Source of the DNA: Gymnogyps californianus
Lineage: Eukaryota; Chordata; Aves; Accipitriformes; Cathartidae
Assembly (NCBI RefSeq): GCF_018139145.2
Contig: NC_059479.1
Span: 7,130,001-7,194,000 of the forward strand
Direction of reading: 5' to 3'
Length of the DNA stretch: 64,000 nucleotides
Every line of letters begins with the position of its first letter. The first letter of the stretch is position 1. Below the pieces are notes generated by a model. That model was not told the DNA's origin. It made no database searches and saw nothing but the letters and a program-made list of their open reading frames with translations. Below are positions 35,851 to 49,135 of this stretch, piece after piece. A program made the translations under genes and the position numbers.

Positions 35851-38800
35851 TTCTGATGGCTTCTTACACTTAAGAACTGCTAGTTGAAAACTTCTGCAAC
35901 AGGAACCTCAGAATTTGTGTATTTACTGTTTTCTAATTCATTTGCTTTTTTAGCAATTAACGATGCTGTCACACTGTGGTCTATGCTTAGCTTGTCCACC
36001 TTAAGTAGGGCGTTCCTGATGAGTTACACATGCTCTCATTTAGGTATTTTCCATTATTTTCTGCTAAATTCAAGTTTTTATTTTCCACAACAGTTTATTC
36101 AGTGATGACCAACACTTTTTTTCAGAACCTAATGCACTATTGCCATTACAGTGATTAAGGGACTCTAATTTCTTTTGAGATAGTCTATTTTCAGAAATAA
36201 CTATCTGGAGCAATTGCCACAGTCTTTAATTGATATGTTAGAACCATTACACCTTTGTTTGTGTTCAGGATTTACTGTTCATTCTGATCTTAATATCGTT
36301 GAGTAGTTCTCACTAGTGAATGTGATTAAGTTTTGACTTGCATGTCCATTGTTCTTAACATCTGGACTTAAAGTATCCATTTAGTATCTCCAGAATGTAT
36401 TGTAACCCTTGCCATGCACAGTGTAGATTATCAATCTTCTTAGTAATTGAAAGAAAGCTAAGTACTACAAATAGGAGAGCTTTCTACCTTTAAAGAATAA
36501 TTTATGTGGCTATAGTCTGTTTGGAACCATTTATTCACTATTCTCTTTCACGTCAAATCAATGCCAGTTTTACAAAGCTGAAATCATCCTTACCTTTCTG
36601 TCTCTGCTACTATGCAGTAATAGCAAAAACTATCTCTGGAAGTTCATGAAGCAGAGTTTTGAGAAGGTGGTAGGAGGGGGGAACTTACCTGTTGGTGCAT
36701 TTTGTTTATGTCCCCATGGCAAATGGCCTTTAAAGTTCAGGTTTTAAGACCCCACAGATTAGCAGCGACTCCTCCACTAGCTCTACCCATACGGTGCATG
36801 TTGGGGGTGGGAGAGGGTCAGGTAAAAAGCTTGTATTGTGTAGCCACATGCTGCAGCCTTCATTCTCAGCATGGCTGGATTCATGCCACCCCACACAGTA
36901 ACTGTGTACTGCACAGTTTTGATCAGGTAGTGAGAGTGAGATGAATCCCTGAAGCTTACCTATCTGGAAGCACTCAGACTTGGTGAAAAGAAAAATGATA
37001 GTTTGGCTCTTACCAATCTCTTGTTGCAAATATCTATTCCACTCAAGATGTTTATGAAGAAAAATGCCTTGCAACTTCAGGGAATTGGTATTGCTATTTC
37101 TAGTTATTTTCAGTTCTCCGTTGCATTGACTTGTGGTTACCTCTGTGGTTAGGAAGAACAAAAAACAACCGGGCAAGGACAACCCCCAAAACCCTAAATC
37201 AAACCCTCTCCCTCTCCATCTAAAACCAGCCCTTCAACATGTAAGAGCGCCTTTCGGACAAAATCATATTCCTTCAGAAGCTTTTCAAATTTTTTTTCTA
37301 ATTTTCATTGGTTTTTCCCTTCCTCTTATGTTTAACCCTTATATAACAATCTCTTTCTTAGTTTATTTTTTTAATACAGTTTCTACCACCATTGGCTCTT
37401 AGCAGGGTGCTACACAATTTGTTCTATTATAAGTTACAGTAAAATGTGCAGAGCCAAAGGCTGTGGAAGTTTTGTGCAACCACTAATGGAACATATATCT
37501 AATTTTGAGATCACAGGATTTTTTAACTGAAACTCTTGGGAACTGTTTCTTTTTTTTTTAACAGCATCTTACTTGACAAATGTTTAGATAATTGTTAATT
37601 TGTATTTCTTGAATTTAGAGCTGTTGGTCATCTTACTTCACCATTCTGTACTTTAATTCACCAGAAATTTTTTTCTTTTTTTCAGGGAACTGTATAGTAA
37701 TTAGTATAATACTTGTTACTAAGTATAGTTAGTATAATACTTTAAGTTTCATTATTTCTACTCTTGAATAAAGTCAGAGGAATGGCCTTTTTCAAATTAT
37801 ATAATGCTTCATGTACTTTTTCTAACCAGCTAAAACCTAAAAAATAAAAAAAAAATCATAGCTACATTGTTGTTAGCGTGTACCTTTGAAAGGTGTTAAA
37901 CACATCCTTTAAATGGTACTAAACTTCTCTAATGTAACTTGATGATAAAAGAAGTACACAACTTTATAACACACGGGTGTTGCTAGGGATTGGCAGCATT
38001 TGCAAATTGCCAGAAAAAGTCAAAAGACCTCTGGAATAAGAACCAAGTAAAAAAACCCAAGTTTCAGGCACATTAGGAGAATATGAGTGGAATTTTCATC
38101 ATAGATGAGAAGTCTTTTTATAAAAGGAGAACCAAGAAGTTTAATGCCCTTAAGTTACTCTAACAATTTTCTTTTAATAAGTAGACCAAAGTTATACAGC
38201 AACAACAAAAATATTAAAAAAAAATGTAGGTGGTCTACCTTTTAGTATAAATTTGATTAATGTATTCTGAGTGAAAATTACTACTAACTTGATTCCCCCC
38301 CCCCAGATTGTCTTTTCTATTTGACAGTCCCAAACAAAGCATCCAGTAAAGGTGTTTAATTGTCATTAACCATCCATAGCTGCTCTAAATAGACTAGAAC
38401 AACTCTATTGCTTTCTAGTTTAACTTTTAATTTGCGTCTTTACTAAATTGTGATTTCATACGGGTTTGTAGCTTTTCTGTTGGACTCCACAAGAGCAATT
38501 TTCATTATTACATGGTGTAAAGCATATTGGTTTAGGTATATTTTTCTATCATATATTAAATGTTGAAACAATAAGCTTTTTTGCGAGAATTTCTTTTGTC
38601 TTTGTGACTACATCACGTTGGATTGTTGGCATGTTTCTGGGTGAGAAAAGATTGATTTGTCCTCTTGCTTATAGAAAGAACATTCAAGGCTTTTATCGTA
38701 CTTGATGACTGGGGATTAACCCTGCTATGTGTTCTGTAAGCAGTGTTATTTTTAGGGGAAGTTGGGTCTACCCACTTCACAATGAGTGGTGAGTGCTTAT

Positions 38801-40120
38801 TTAAGGATTGAAAATTTCCTCCATTCCTCAATGCTGTGGGGTGGGTTTTTTTGGGGTGGGGGGTGATCGGGTGGTAGTGGTTGTTCTTGATTAGAGGAAT
38901 GAAGCAAGTGGTTTTCTGGTATGGTTTTGGTTTTTTTTTTCTTTTTTGGTGAGAGTTTTGATGGACCATAATATACCAAAGTAGCATACAATCTATACAT
39001 AGAGTAGGAAATACATTAATAGCCTATAAAGACCTTTCTGGACATGCAAACTGACAAATCTGTGTACTTATCCTTACTTGGAAAATGCTATTGAATGGCT
39101 ATTGCTTGAACTGAATTGGTTTTCTACGGAAAAGCAAATTGTTGTAATAGTTTTGCAGTGAAAATTGCCAGTTGAAGGCTAATTTGTAAAAAGGATTGAA
39201 TCTATTGAATTACTTTCCTAGCATAGTATGTGGAAAGTATTCTGGCTCTTCAGAAACTGAGGTAGAGCTGTAAATGTGATAGCTGCGTATGAATTAGTGC
39301 AGCAAGCTGCTTGTTTAGCTTTCTCAATATCAAGCTTGTGTGTAATCAGCATGTCTTTGAAAAAGGAAAGAGACTTCTGGTGACAGTAACCAGTCAGCAC
39401 AGAGGGACCAATACTCAGCAAGAGGACAAACCTTGCAATTTAACAGTGGCTTGAAGATGCTGACTGTTCATTTGGCCAAAAGAGTGTATCAAGCTGTCAG
39501 ATACTTCATATTTGAGCTTTTTTGTGCTGTTATTGCCAGACATAGTAATTTATGACTTGGACTTTTTGGAATTTGTGGAAATGGGCAGCTGGGAAGGTTG
39601 CTTTCTGCTTATTCTGCTTTTATGTAGCCTCTGAAAGTAGGCTTTTTGCTATCTCATTTTTTTTCAACAAGATGGTGTGTAATGTGAAGGAATTCTTCAT
39701 TTCCTTAGTTCTGGGTGGTGCGGAAAACCTTTCAGTATTCTTGAATGAAAGTCACTATAGTGATGTAATAGTTTCAGATACCTGATAACATACTGATTCT
39801 AGATATGAGTGGGAGGAATCATAGTAAGTGTCTGTTTTCAAGGTGAAAACCTTTCTCTTGGAAATTCTTATGTACTGCTTCATCCATTGTTTTATTTCCT
39901 TCATGCACAGGGAACAAGCTGTCATAAAGCCTTTTTGAAATGTGTCTATCAACTCTGAGTACAGTAACCCTGAGAAATAGGGTTCAGCCAGCAACTCTCA
40001 CACATGCTTTCTCTAACCAGCTGAAGTACTAATGAATGATCAACAGAAGTGGAAAAATTTACGGCAGGTTTGTGTTATACACTCAGCATGGTGAGCAATA
40101 TTTTGCTGCTGTTAGGTGTC
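35851..40120. other. unique sequence with simple-repeat runs
   Basis: No gene. A C10 run lies at 38295-38304 and a G/T-rich tract at about 38836-38945. Open frames (for example 36730-37182 minus, 150 codons) overlap frames on the other strand and show no recognisable domain. Confidence 0.45.
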
Positions 40121-40121
40121 T

Positions 40122-40170
40122 CTCAGCTTGACATCTGATGGTATATTTCAGATGTTTGAGACGAGCTGAG
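40122..40170 (+). repeat. inverted repeat able to form a hairpin
   Basis: CTCAGCT (40122-40128) and ACATCTGA (40131-40138) pair with TCAGATGT (40148-40155) and AGCTGAG (40164-40170). This gives a 15-bp stem with an asymmetric internal loop and a 9-base terminal loop. CTCT and AGAG just outside can extend it. The stem is shorter and more bulged than a typical pre-miRNA. I do not recognise a known miRNA. Confidence 0.55.
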
Positions 40171-43100
40171 AACAGAGAGATGGGCATCTGGGGTGCAACT
40201 TGCTAGTTTAGAAGCATGATGTGAGGACACCTCGACACCTGGAAGCAAAAATTTCCATTGTCTTCAAAGCACAATGTGAATCCTGGTGTTTTACTGTGAT
40301 GGCAGATGACACAGATTTTATTTCATGTTATAAATTCAAGTTTTGAGAGCCAATGTATGACTGAGGATATGGCTGCAGGGACAGAAGGAATAAAAAGAGC
40401 TTTCCTGTAAATGTTTAGCCTTCATTTATGCTTCCTAGTGCAAACAATGAACCTGTTTTTCTCTTAGTAAGTACTTTTAGTAAAGATTCTCGCAGACTGC
40501 AATCATCTGAAATAGCTTTGGTACTGATACAGCTAGAAGACCACTAACTCCTAAGCTTGGAGAAAGTGTAGTAAACATTTCAGCATCCAAGAATATGGAT
40601 TTCAGCAGTAAATGAAGAACTCAAAAGTGTATACTTCGGCTTTGATGTAGCTAAATATTTTGAACCACAGAGACTTGAAAGAATTTGATAAATACTCTAA
40701 GAGAAAATCAACCTCCTCCCAGCAGTCAAATAAATAGTTTTCCCCACTCTCTTTTAACTTGTTTTGCAGAGGAGTGGAATGAAAAGGCTACTACCAAATC
40801 ATTAAACCTCGAAAACTGAGCCAAAAAAAGCCATGTGAGCTTGAAGTCTTCCCACAGAGAGATGGAAGATTCTAGACATAACCTATTCCCTTAATAATCT
40901 ACATACCTAATCTCTTTCCTACTGCCATTACAGTGCTTCAACATTGCAGTGTAGCACTGTATGATTTATCAGTGCCACGTCAGAAACAGTTGTACAGGAT
41001 ATATCAGTTACCAGGACTTCCATACTGAAACTATTGCTTTTTGTGATTGTTTAATGTCGTCGGTTTGAGCATGTGTGATGACAGATGAAGCCAGCCAGGT
41101 TGTACTGCGGACCTAGTTTCAACACCAGAAGCTACACTATCACAGAAGCAAGTTTAACAAAGGCAGTATATATGGAGAAAAGTCAGTAGTGGTACAAAAT
41201 GATATAACAGTACCTACACTCATTCATGAATGTAGAAACAGTGGATAAAAATCAGAGTATACTACATATGTACTTATACGACTGGGTTTTTTTTGTTGTT
41301 GAGACACAGAATATAGAAAAGCATTTTGTGCAAGTTTTTGTCAGTTTCCCTAACTTTCCTGCTCACTAGAGCTGTTGGCCTCTGTTCCCCACTGTTCTAG
41401 TTACTCTTGCTGCTGATACTTCAGACGTATGTAGTTTAGAGGGAAATTAAAACTGTAGAAAGGTAGCAGGTACCACGAAAAGGTAGCGCTGGATTAGAAG
41501 CAAGTGCTCCTAATGCGTCTGTCTTGGCCAAACGATTGCATGCACTATTAAAGCAAATGTGTTTCTGCTCTGATTGAATGTTGACTTTGTCAGGACGTCA
41601 TCTCTTCTGTAACTGAAAGCAGTTTACTTGAGAACTTGCACAAACATCCAAACATTGCTCAGCATTGTGTCATTATGAATGACAGCATAGAAACACTTAT
41701 GTATTTCAAAAACTGAGATCATAGCTGACGTTAAATTAATGCAGCACAGTATAAGAGGATTTATAGTGTCAAAAATGATGGTGCTGAGAACCTGCTGTCC
41801 ACGCTTTGCACACTTCATAGGATCCAGTTTGTGAATTGAGTGTCTGTTAGTGGTTTGATAGCATTAAATATGATCTTGAATTTCATCTTCTGGATTAGAT
41901 ATGTCTGAAAGGAATTCAGCTCGGGCACTCTTAGATCACTCTGCAATGCCAACCAGTGCACAAAAGGAGGCTACAAATGTGAGATTTTTTTTCTAAAGTC
42001 CTAGAATGCTGATACAGACACACCTTTTGAATCCATGCGTCAAACCTAGTATAATAATGAGACTATTAAAATGCTGAGTTAGAAATTTACTTTGGTCCTT
42101 GGTACCCTTCTATTCAGGGATCTGCAGAATTTTGTCCGGGAGGAATGTTTGAAATACTGACCATTAGAGACAGAAGAACAGTTCTAACAATTCTGTGGTT
42201 ATCTATACATGGTGCATGATTTTCTTGTGTTTAGTTACTGAGTACTCTTTCCTGACTAGGTTGTATGGTTAATTTTTGGCTTGGGAACTGTTCACAGAAA
42301 ATTTACTATGTGCATCTGAAGCAACAAATGAGACATCAGGACAGAGGAAAGACTTCATTGTATATGTTCAAACAGAAAATTAAATCAGCAAGCAGCTCAA
42401 GGGTGAATGTTTTTAGGTACTAGAGTATCACAAGCAGATAACACACAGGCTGGAAAATACACCTATTAGCAAATACTTAATACTACATAAACTTTTAGCT
42501 ATCATCTTTGAAATCCGGCTCTCTTAATGGTTGTGAGTAGTAGGTTTGGAGGCTTTGGTGGGCTCTGTGGTGCTACTTTAGTCTGTACAAGTGAAAATAA
42601 GTTCAGGAGTGAATGTTATCTACGTAGAGAGAGAGATACAAAGCCTTCATTGGATCTGATCGGCTATCTTTGTGTTAATAATTTTTAGAGATTTCGGTAT
42701 GAGTGGCTTTCAGTTCAAGAATTCTTCCATATTACTGTCAGATTTAGATTCTGGAAAAACCCAGAAGTTTCTAAAACCAAAAGGCTTGCTACCTGTCCAG
42801 AAGAAATTGTAAATACTTAACACTTTTAATTCAGTAGTAACACATGCACTTCAGAATTATAGTTAACATATGTAGTGATTGTCATATAAAAAGGTTTATT
42901 TGGGCATAGGAATAATTTCTAATGATGAATGTCAATGGTTTTAAGTTTCAGTGCATAGAACTTAGCTCTGCTTATAGGATTTTGTTAACACCTATCACTG
43001 AAGATTAACCTGATCTCCGTAGCACAGGAAATTAAAAATCTTTTGGCAGTCATCTTAAGATTATGAGTGGGAAGGCAAGATGAAGAGTCTCTTAGCCCCT

Positions 43101-46100
43101 TAGCATGCACCTTTCTCTTCTGTTTCCTAGACAGAGGTAGGAAAAGTTGTGGGGATAAAAAAAAAAAAAAAGGCCAACGGTACTGACAAGCAATGCATCT
43201 TTCATCTGGGTTATGGTACTTTTCAGTTCTCTGTGTTTTTTCAAGTAGCTGAAAGTGCTTTTATGTTGATAATTCAGCTTTCAAAGATTGTACCTGGGAG
43301 TAGGTAAGTTATTTTAATTTTTCAAGAGTGTCTTAATCCTTGGGTAGTGCCCATAAATATTTAACAGTGGCTACTACAACATGGTCTTAGTCTTACTGAT
43401 ACCCACAGGCATTATAACAATTCAGGTAATAAATGTAACATTGATGGGAGTAGAAGAATCTGATTCTCAATAACTTTCTTCCTAATTTACTCTCTGATAA
43501 AACTAGTTTTTGTGGTGCTTAGTCCCATCACAATAAAACTATTGAGGTTCTCTTTCTGAAGGTTCTCTTAAAACATCATCCTGCTTTTCTGCCTTATCCC
43601 AGCCTTCTTTTAGAATGGAGTGGAAAGAGTACCCCATACTGTCATGGGTTACTGAAATGGTACTACAGTCTTCTGTGACACTCTTCTGCTGCACAGATTT
43701 AATCAAGAGCCAGTTTGCCTCTGTTGCTTTCGAGAAGTAAAATGAAGTTGTTCTTTACGATTGCTGATGGGAAGCGTCTTCCTCCTGTTTTGCCTGTAAT
43801 TCCTTGGAAATAATTCTGCAAAGAGCTAGATTTGTTGCCCTGGTGGCATTGGATATAGGCAAGACTTATGTATAGGTAAAGAGAATAAGTCACCTTTTGA
43901 GGATTAGGTTCACTATTATTTGTACCCGCTCCTCAGGGCCATGGATGTTCTAGTTTTGTGGCAATTCAGAGAATTAGTAGCTGCATCAGTTTTTTATGAG
44001 TGGAATACTGAGTTTAGAATTTGACTTCTCTTAAGGCTGCATCTTTGCTTTTTCAAGACACATGAGTCCCAGTAGAAGATTCCCTTCTCTTTTTACGCCG
44101 GAAAAGAAACCTGACTTTGTTTCCAGAGACCATAAACAGCAGTGAAATACCAAGACTGTTTTCACCACTCTTTGGGAAAAGAAAGGAGTCCTTAAGTTCT
44201 GCCTTCTTACAGACATGTCCTTGTTATACAATTACTGAGCTTTGCAAGCAGTGGCAGAAAGCCTTTGAGGTAAAGGGTGAAGTGTCAAAGAGAAGGAAAG
44301 AAGAAAGGAATGGGTTAGGACTTAGTGCCTACTGTCGTCCCTCTCAAGGCTAAATGTTGTATGTTAAAGGTTAGTAACTTCTATTTTTAATACAGCTGTA
44401 TTTTCTTTGTTGTATTTCCTAGTTTTTCATTTTTATCCAGCTCATGTAAATAAAACAGTTATGTGGTGGATTTACTACGCTTCAAAAGAAGCAAAGATAA
44501 TGGAGAATGTTGTACATTTACAATGAAAGATACGCAGGGGTTTTAGGTGTATAAATTAAAAGGTTTGTTGTCATTAGTTCTTTTTGAATACAAATAAAAT
44601 GTGTATGCCAGCTGCTGCTCCTGTAGGTATGACTGCCAGGATTCCTGTGAACAAAGCTTGGGTAAAAATGACACCATGATATCTGTATGGCTGGATTTAG
44701 GAAAGAAGTGTACATCTCCTGAGCTAGGTAGTGGCAGAGTGTACGTTCAGGCAACAGTTCTAAAATCACATACCTGTTTCTTTCATACAACTTACAGGTG
44801 AATCATTTCCTTGGTAGAAAAATAAAAAAATCTAAAATGCAAACTGACCCCCATTGTGCAGACATGGGAACTTAGATGCTAAACTCCCTTTACGATATCC
44901 TAATTTTTAAAGGTACTTGAAACTAAGCCTATTAATTTTTATAATCCTTTGGCTGTAATATGTATATTTTAGATATAGCCTCTGTCATTAAATCATAAGT
45001 TTGGATCTGAATTCTTGACAATTTAGGAAACTCAAAAGCTAGATTTGGCTGCTTGCATTTTATTCTCTGGCTTGCCTCTAGTATTGTAATTGGAATTGCA
45101 TTCCAGATGGAAACTGGAAATAATTAAATTCTCCTAGGAAGTGATGGAAAGTGGGCAGTTAAAAACACTTACTGACACCTTAAGTGTCTTCTGTGTTTAT
45201 GCTTGCAGAGGTATTCATCTGCTTTTCATGTAGAGAACCGTGCTTTCAATGATTATTTGTCCAGTTTCATGATAGTAAGTTGTTATAATTCTTCATGAGC
45301 CTGGTTTATGTCGTCTTGATTCAGCATGTAAAAACACCCCAAACCTACCTAAAATTAGTAGCAACAGAAAAGATTCCATTCCCTTGCTCCTAAATTCTGC
45401 AACTCTTCCCCCCCCCCCCCCCCCATTAGGTGCAATTAAATGGAGTGAGGCATGGTGAGTATTGCTTTAAAAGCTTAGATATGCCAAATTCAACTCCAGT
45501 CAGTTGCTGTGAAATCACAGAAGGTACAGCAAACAGCCGGGGTTTGAGAGATAACAGGTGCTGGTTTAAAATAAATAAATATGGGAAAATTTTATTAACT
45601 TGAAAGAATTTTGTTTAAACATCACCTCGAAGCAGATGTATCAGATGAGATGAAAACTTGAAGCAGAACAAATGGAGAGAAATAAAGTAAGGTCTATGTT
45701 ATGGTAGTTCTCTACTTTGATGTACAGTGTGTGCTTACAAGATACTTAATAACTGTTAAACAAGAAGGAACAGAAAAAATCAGACTCAAAAGGAAATTAA
45801 TTTTGAAGGTCACATTCTTGAATGTCAGAAATCAGATATACAAGGAAAAAAATCTGGTGTCAACTGTTAGGGTTTTTGTACATGATCTAACTGTAGATTT
45901 CTTTGGTCGAAAATAAAACTCCTGTATTTGTCATTTAGTGCTATTTCAAATCATCTGCTACTTTATTTTGTACCACAGAAAGAAAAAGTATGAAAAGAGG
46001 AAGAAAATAATTCTGATGAATGAGACAGGAGCAGTTTAACCTTTCCTTTGACATTTCTATAAGAAATCCAGTTAAGTTTATTTTTTCCAAAAAGCTGTAG

Positions 46101-48934
46101 AGGAGGCGATTGAAGCTTTGGGAGGGAGTGAGGGGAGGGAAACACTTTTGAGGCACGAAAATTAGCCCAAATTTTCTCTTAAACAAGCAGACTTTGTCCT
46201 CTCTAACTGGGTAAGTTAGAAGCAACTCAAAGCCCATTTGCACCACGCAGTGACAAGTGAGTGCGAAGAACCCTGTGCCTGCAGGCTCTGGAAATGGAAG
46301 TAGCAGGGCAGTGTCAGCAAGGCAGAGCTTACCAGACCAAGCCTGACACTGTGTTAATACGAATGTTCTGCTTCCTGGACCCAGACTGGTATTCTGTATC
46401 ATGCCTTGGAATTTTATCTCTGCCCTTTGGGGACCTTGCATAATTTAATTTTTTCTAAACAGAAGTGAACTTGAGCAAATATCCACTTTTTGAATAACTT
46501 ACAGCAACAAACATTTGAAACCTGAATCGTGGTTCATTATGCTACCAAGTAGTCTGACAACTAGAGAATGTAGAATTTATAGCTGACCCAAACTGTTACT
46601 AAATTAGAAATCCGGGTAACTATCTCTAAGATGTATGAAAATCAGATTGAGACACTTCCACTTGGGCCTGACTTTCTGGTTTTGAACAGATTGAAGCTTT
46701 AATGACCTCACAGATGGAAGCTGGAAATATGTTCATTCTCATGAGAGATTCTTATCTAGAATTTTGAGAGGCCTGGTTTCTATCCTAGGTTTCATATAAA
46801 TATATGACTAAATGGAAAAATGTTTTTAACTACTGAAGGTAATATTTCTTGTTTGTCTCTTTAAAAAAAAGTTGGCTGTGCTGTCAGTCTCTTTGGCACT
46901 TCAGGAGTGTTCCTCAGTGAGATGTCATATCTATTTTGCATTGTCTATGAGAGTTTACCACCAAAGGGAGCTCCTAGTTTGACCAGATATATTTAAGGAT
47001 TTCTTCATTAGTTACAGATTTTCTTAGGCTGCAGCGTATTTTCTGAAAGAGCCTTCTGCATTAAGAACAAATCAACTTTCTGAAACTGACATTGTATCAC
47101 AAAAATTACACTTCAAAATAAGCTTTCTCTCAAGTCTTTATAAAAATATGCAAGTGCAAGACAGTCAATTATTTGGTCAAAGAATTAATAAACTCAATTA
47201 TGTAATGTTGCTAATACAAACACATTTTGGTGTCAAAACCATGGAAATTGTAACACAATTGAAAAACTGTACAGGTGATTCTGAGATGAGAATTGAAGTC
47301 CCCCATTCTGAGCCACTGGCAGCTGAAGCAATGTCACAATCTCAGTTCTGAGCCAGACTCCGCCTACATAGAAAAATCTCCATGTTAAACATCTGTCTTT
47401 TCTCTTCGTGCTGAGGAAGGTGATCCTTGCTCATCCATGTCCTGGTAAAGACCTTACAGCTAAGGAAGATGACGTCGAGAAGTTATTTCCTCCTTCTGCT
47501 CTTTATCTGACTTTCAGCTAATAGGGGATGTCAGAAGAACAGAAGAGATTGATATTATGCAGAATCCAAGTTAGAAGGGAAAGAAACCAGTTCCATGAAA
47601 AAATTGGTTATATTTTTTGGTGACCTATCTTGTCCAATTTTATTCAGGGATTCTACAATAGAATTATATGGAAAACTTCAGAAAACTGTATCAATCCTAG
47701 TATGATTCTGGCATTTCTGTAGAACTTGATGGAGTAATTATTACAATAGGTTTCAAGTTGTACTGTACTAACAGAGCTTCAGTTCTAGATTATTAGTTGA
47801 AATATGAGTCTGTGAAGCTAGAGTCAGAATACTTAACTTTTCTGGCAAAGATCCTCTTTTTGTATATCAAAATCAAGGATTACCATTTTAACTCCCACTG
47901 TTTTGTCCTTTATAATAGTCTCAAAGCAAATGATACAGGCTGACTTTTTCAACTGTGCCTACAAATGATAGAATTTTTCAACATGTATTGAGGAAAATAA
48001 GTTGGGCAGTTTGGGACAGGGGAAGTCTTTGTTGCTATTGCCTCTGCTCTGCTTGTTCAGCAGCTATTTGAGAGTTTGGTTTCATTTGTGGTTAAATCAA
48101 TATTGTTAACGAGTATATCTGATGAGATGATTAAAAAACAAAAATCACAGAAACATTTAGGGAAAAAACCCAACAAATGAAGAGTATTTCACTCATGTCA
48201 AAGTACTGTCTGACTTCATGCGTGTCTCAAGTCTCCAGAGAATCTTACAATTCTTTTATTAGGTAAAAAGAATAGAAGTAGCTCAATTGGTGCATGCAAA
48301 GTGCAGGCATCTCTACTAATTGAAAGAGAAAATGAGAACTGATAGAAATAAACTCACTTGAAGAGGTTATTTTATCTATAAAATTAGTGAAAGCAGGTTA
48401 AGAAAGCCCTGTCTAATGTTCAGGAACAGTTAACCTTCTAGTACTTGTCTGAAACTTAGGCAGCCACCACTTTAGTTGAATGGAGAAAGGAAAAAAAAAA
48501 AAAAAAGTCCAAATAGGAATCTGGACAACCAAAATAAACTTGCAAATACTCCTCAAGTTATTTTTGCAGAATGAGAAGTGTTATTAGCTTTTCAAATAGA
48601 ACTGGATTTCTGTCCTTTGTCATCCTTTGATGACAAAATGAACAGATGAGATATAATGCATCTGCATTCTGTTTTGTCCACTTTTTTTAACCCTACCTCC
48701 ACCTGGATTCTTGCAGTATGCCAGATTCATGTTTGCTGTAATTAATTTCAATTTTTCTATGTTGATTTACAGTAATAGAGATTTTGGCCTAGATTTTTAA
48801 AAGGCTGGCTAACTGAAAGGAAATATCAACAAGTATTCAAAGGCTCTTTTATAACCACTGTGGAGTAATTGGAATATTTCAGTAGATTTGAAAGAATAGC
48901 AACTCACTAAGGGAATTAAATTAAGCTAATGAAA
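40171..48934. other. long AT-rich unique region
   Basis: No supported gene or transposon body. The longest frame of the window (45941-46441 minus, about 166 codons) lies here, with no family resemblance and an overlapping frame on the other strand. Homopolymer runs include A15 at 43157-43171, C17 at 45408-45424 and A16 at 48491-48506. Confidence 0.45.
45408..45424. repeat. poly-C run (17 C)
   Basis: An uninterrupted C17 homopolymer, prone to length variation and assembly error. Confidence 0.9.
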
Positions 48935-49133
48935 GAAAGCCTTTTACTTAGAACCAATAAAACATATTAGACTTTGGAATAATCTGTCTGAAGTGGTTTT
49001 GAAGCCCTTTGGCTTGATTTTATTTGAAGCTGAATTGGACAGTACACTTAACATACTATGGGAAACTATCTTGAACTGGTATGGGGAAGCATTAAATTGT
49101 ATGTTAGATCTTTTTTCACTCAGCTCTTGCAAC
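48935..49133 (+). mobile_element. ancient CR1-type LINE 3' end (plus strand)
   Basis: The sequence actttggaataatctgtctg is followed by aagtggttttgaagcccttt, atttgaagctgaattggaca, tactatgggaaactatcttg, aactggtatggggaagcatt, gttagatcttttttcactca and gctcttgcaacca. This follows the order of old CR1/L3-type 3' ends: 'tggaataatctgcctaaggaagtggt', then a 'tttaaaactggactgga' block, 'tagggaacaa..ctgcact' and 'agatgacc..ttccagctctt'. It is very diverged, so the upstream limit is uncertain. Confidence 0.65.
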
Positions 49134-49135
49134 CA

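Noticed and set aside
36730..37182. Minus-strand frame of about 150 codons
   Set aside because: Overlapped by plus-strand frames, no family resemblance, and low-complexity A/C-rich DNA at one end.
44845..44890. Second MIR-like segment (cccccattgtgcagacatgg)
   Set aside because: Only a short, weak likeness to the MIR 'cccattttacagatggggaaact' block. Downstream blocks do not follow in order.
45941..46441. Longest open frame (minus, about 166 codons)
   Set aside because: No recognisable domain, overlaps open frames on the other strand, no splice or promoter context and no protein-like motif spacing. Frames of this length arise by chance in 64 kb of six-frame sequence.
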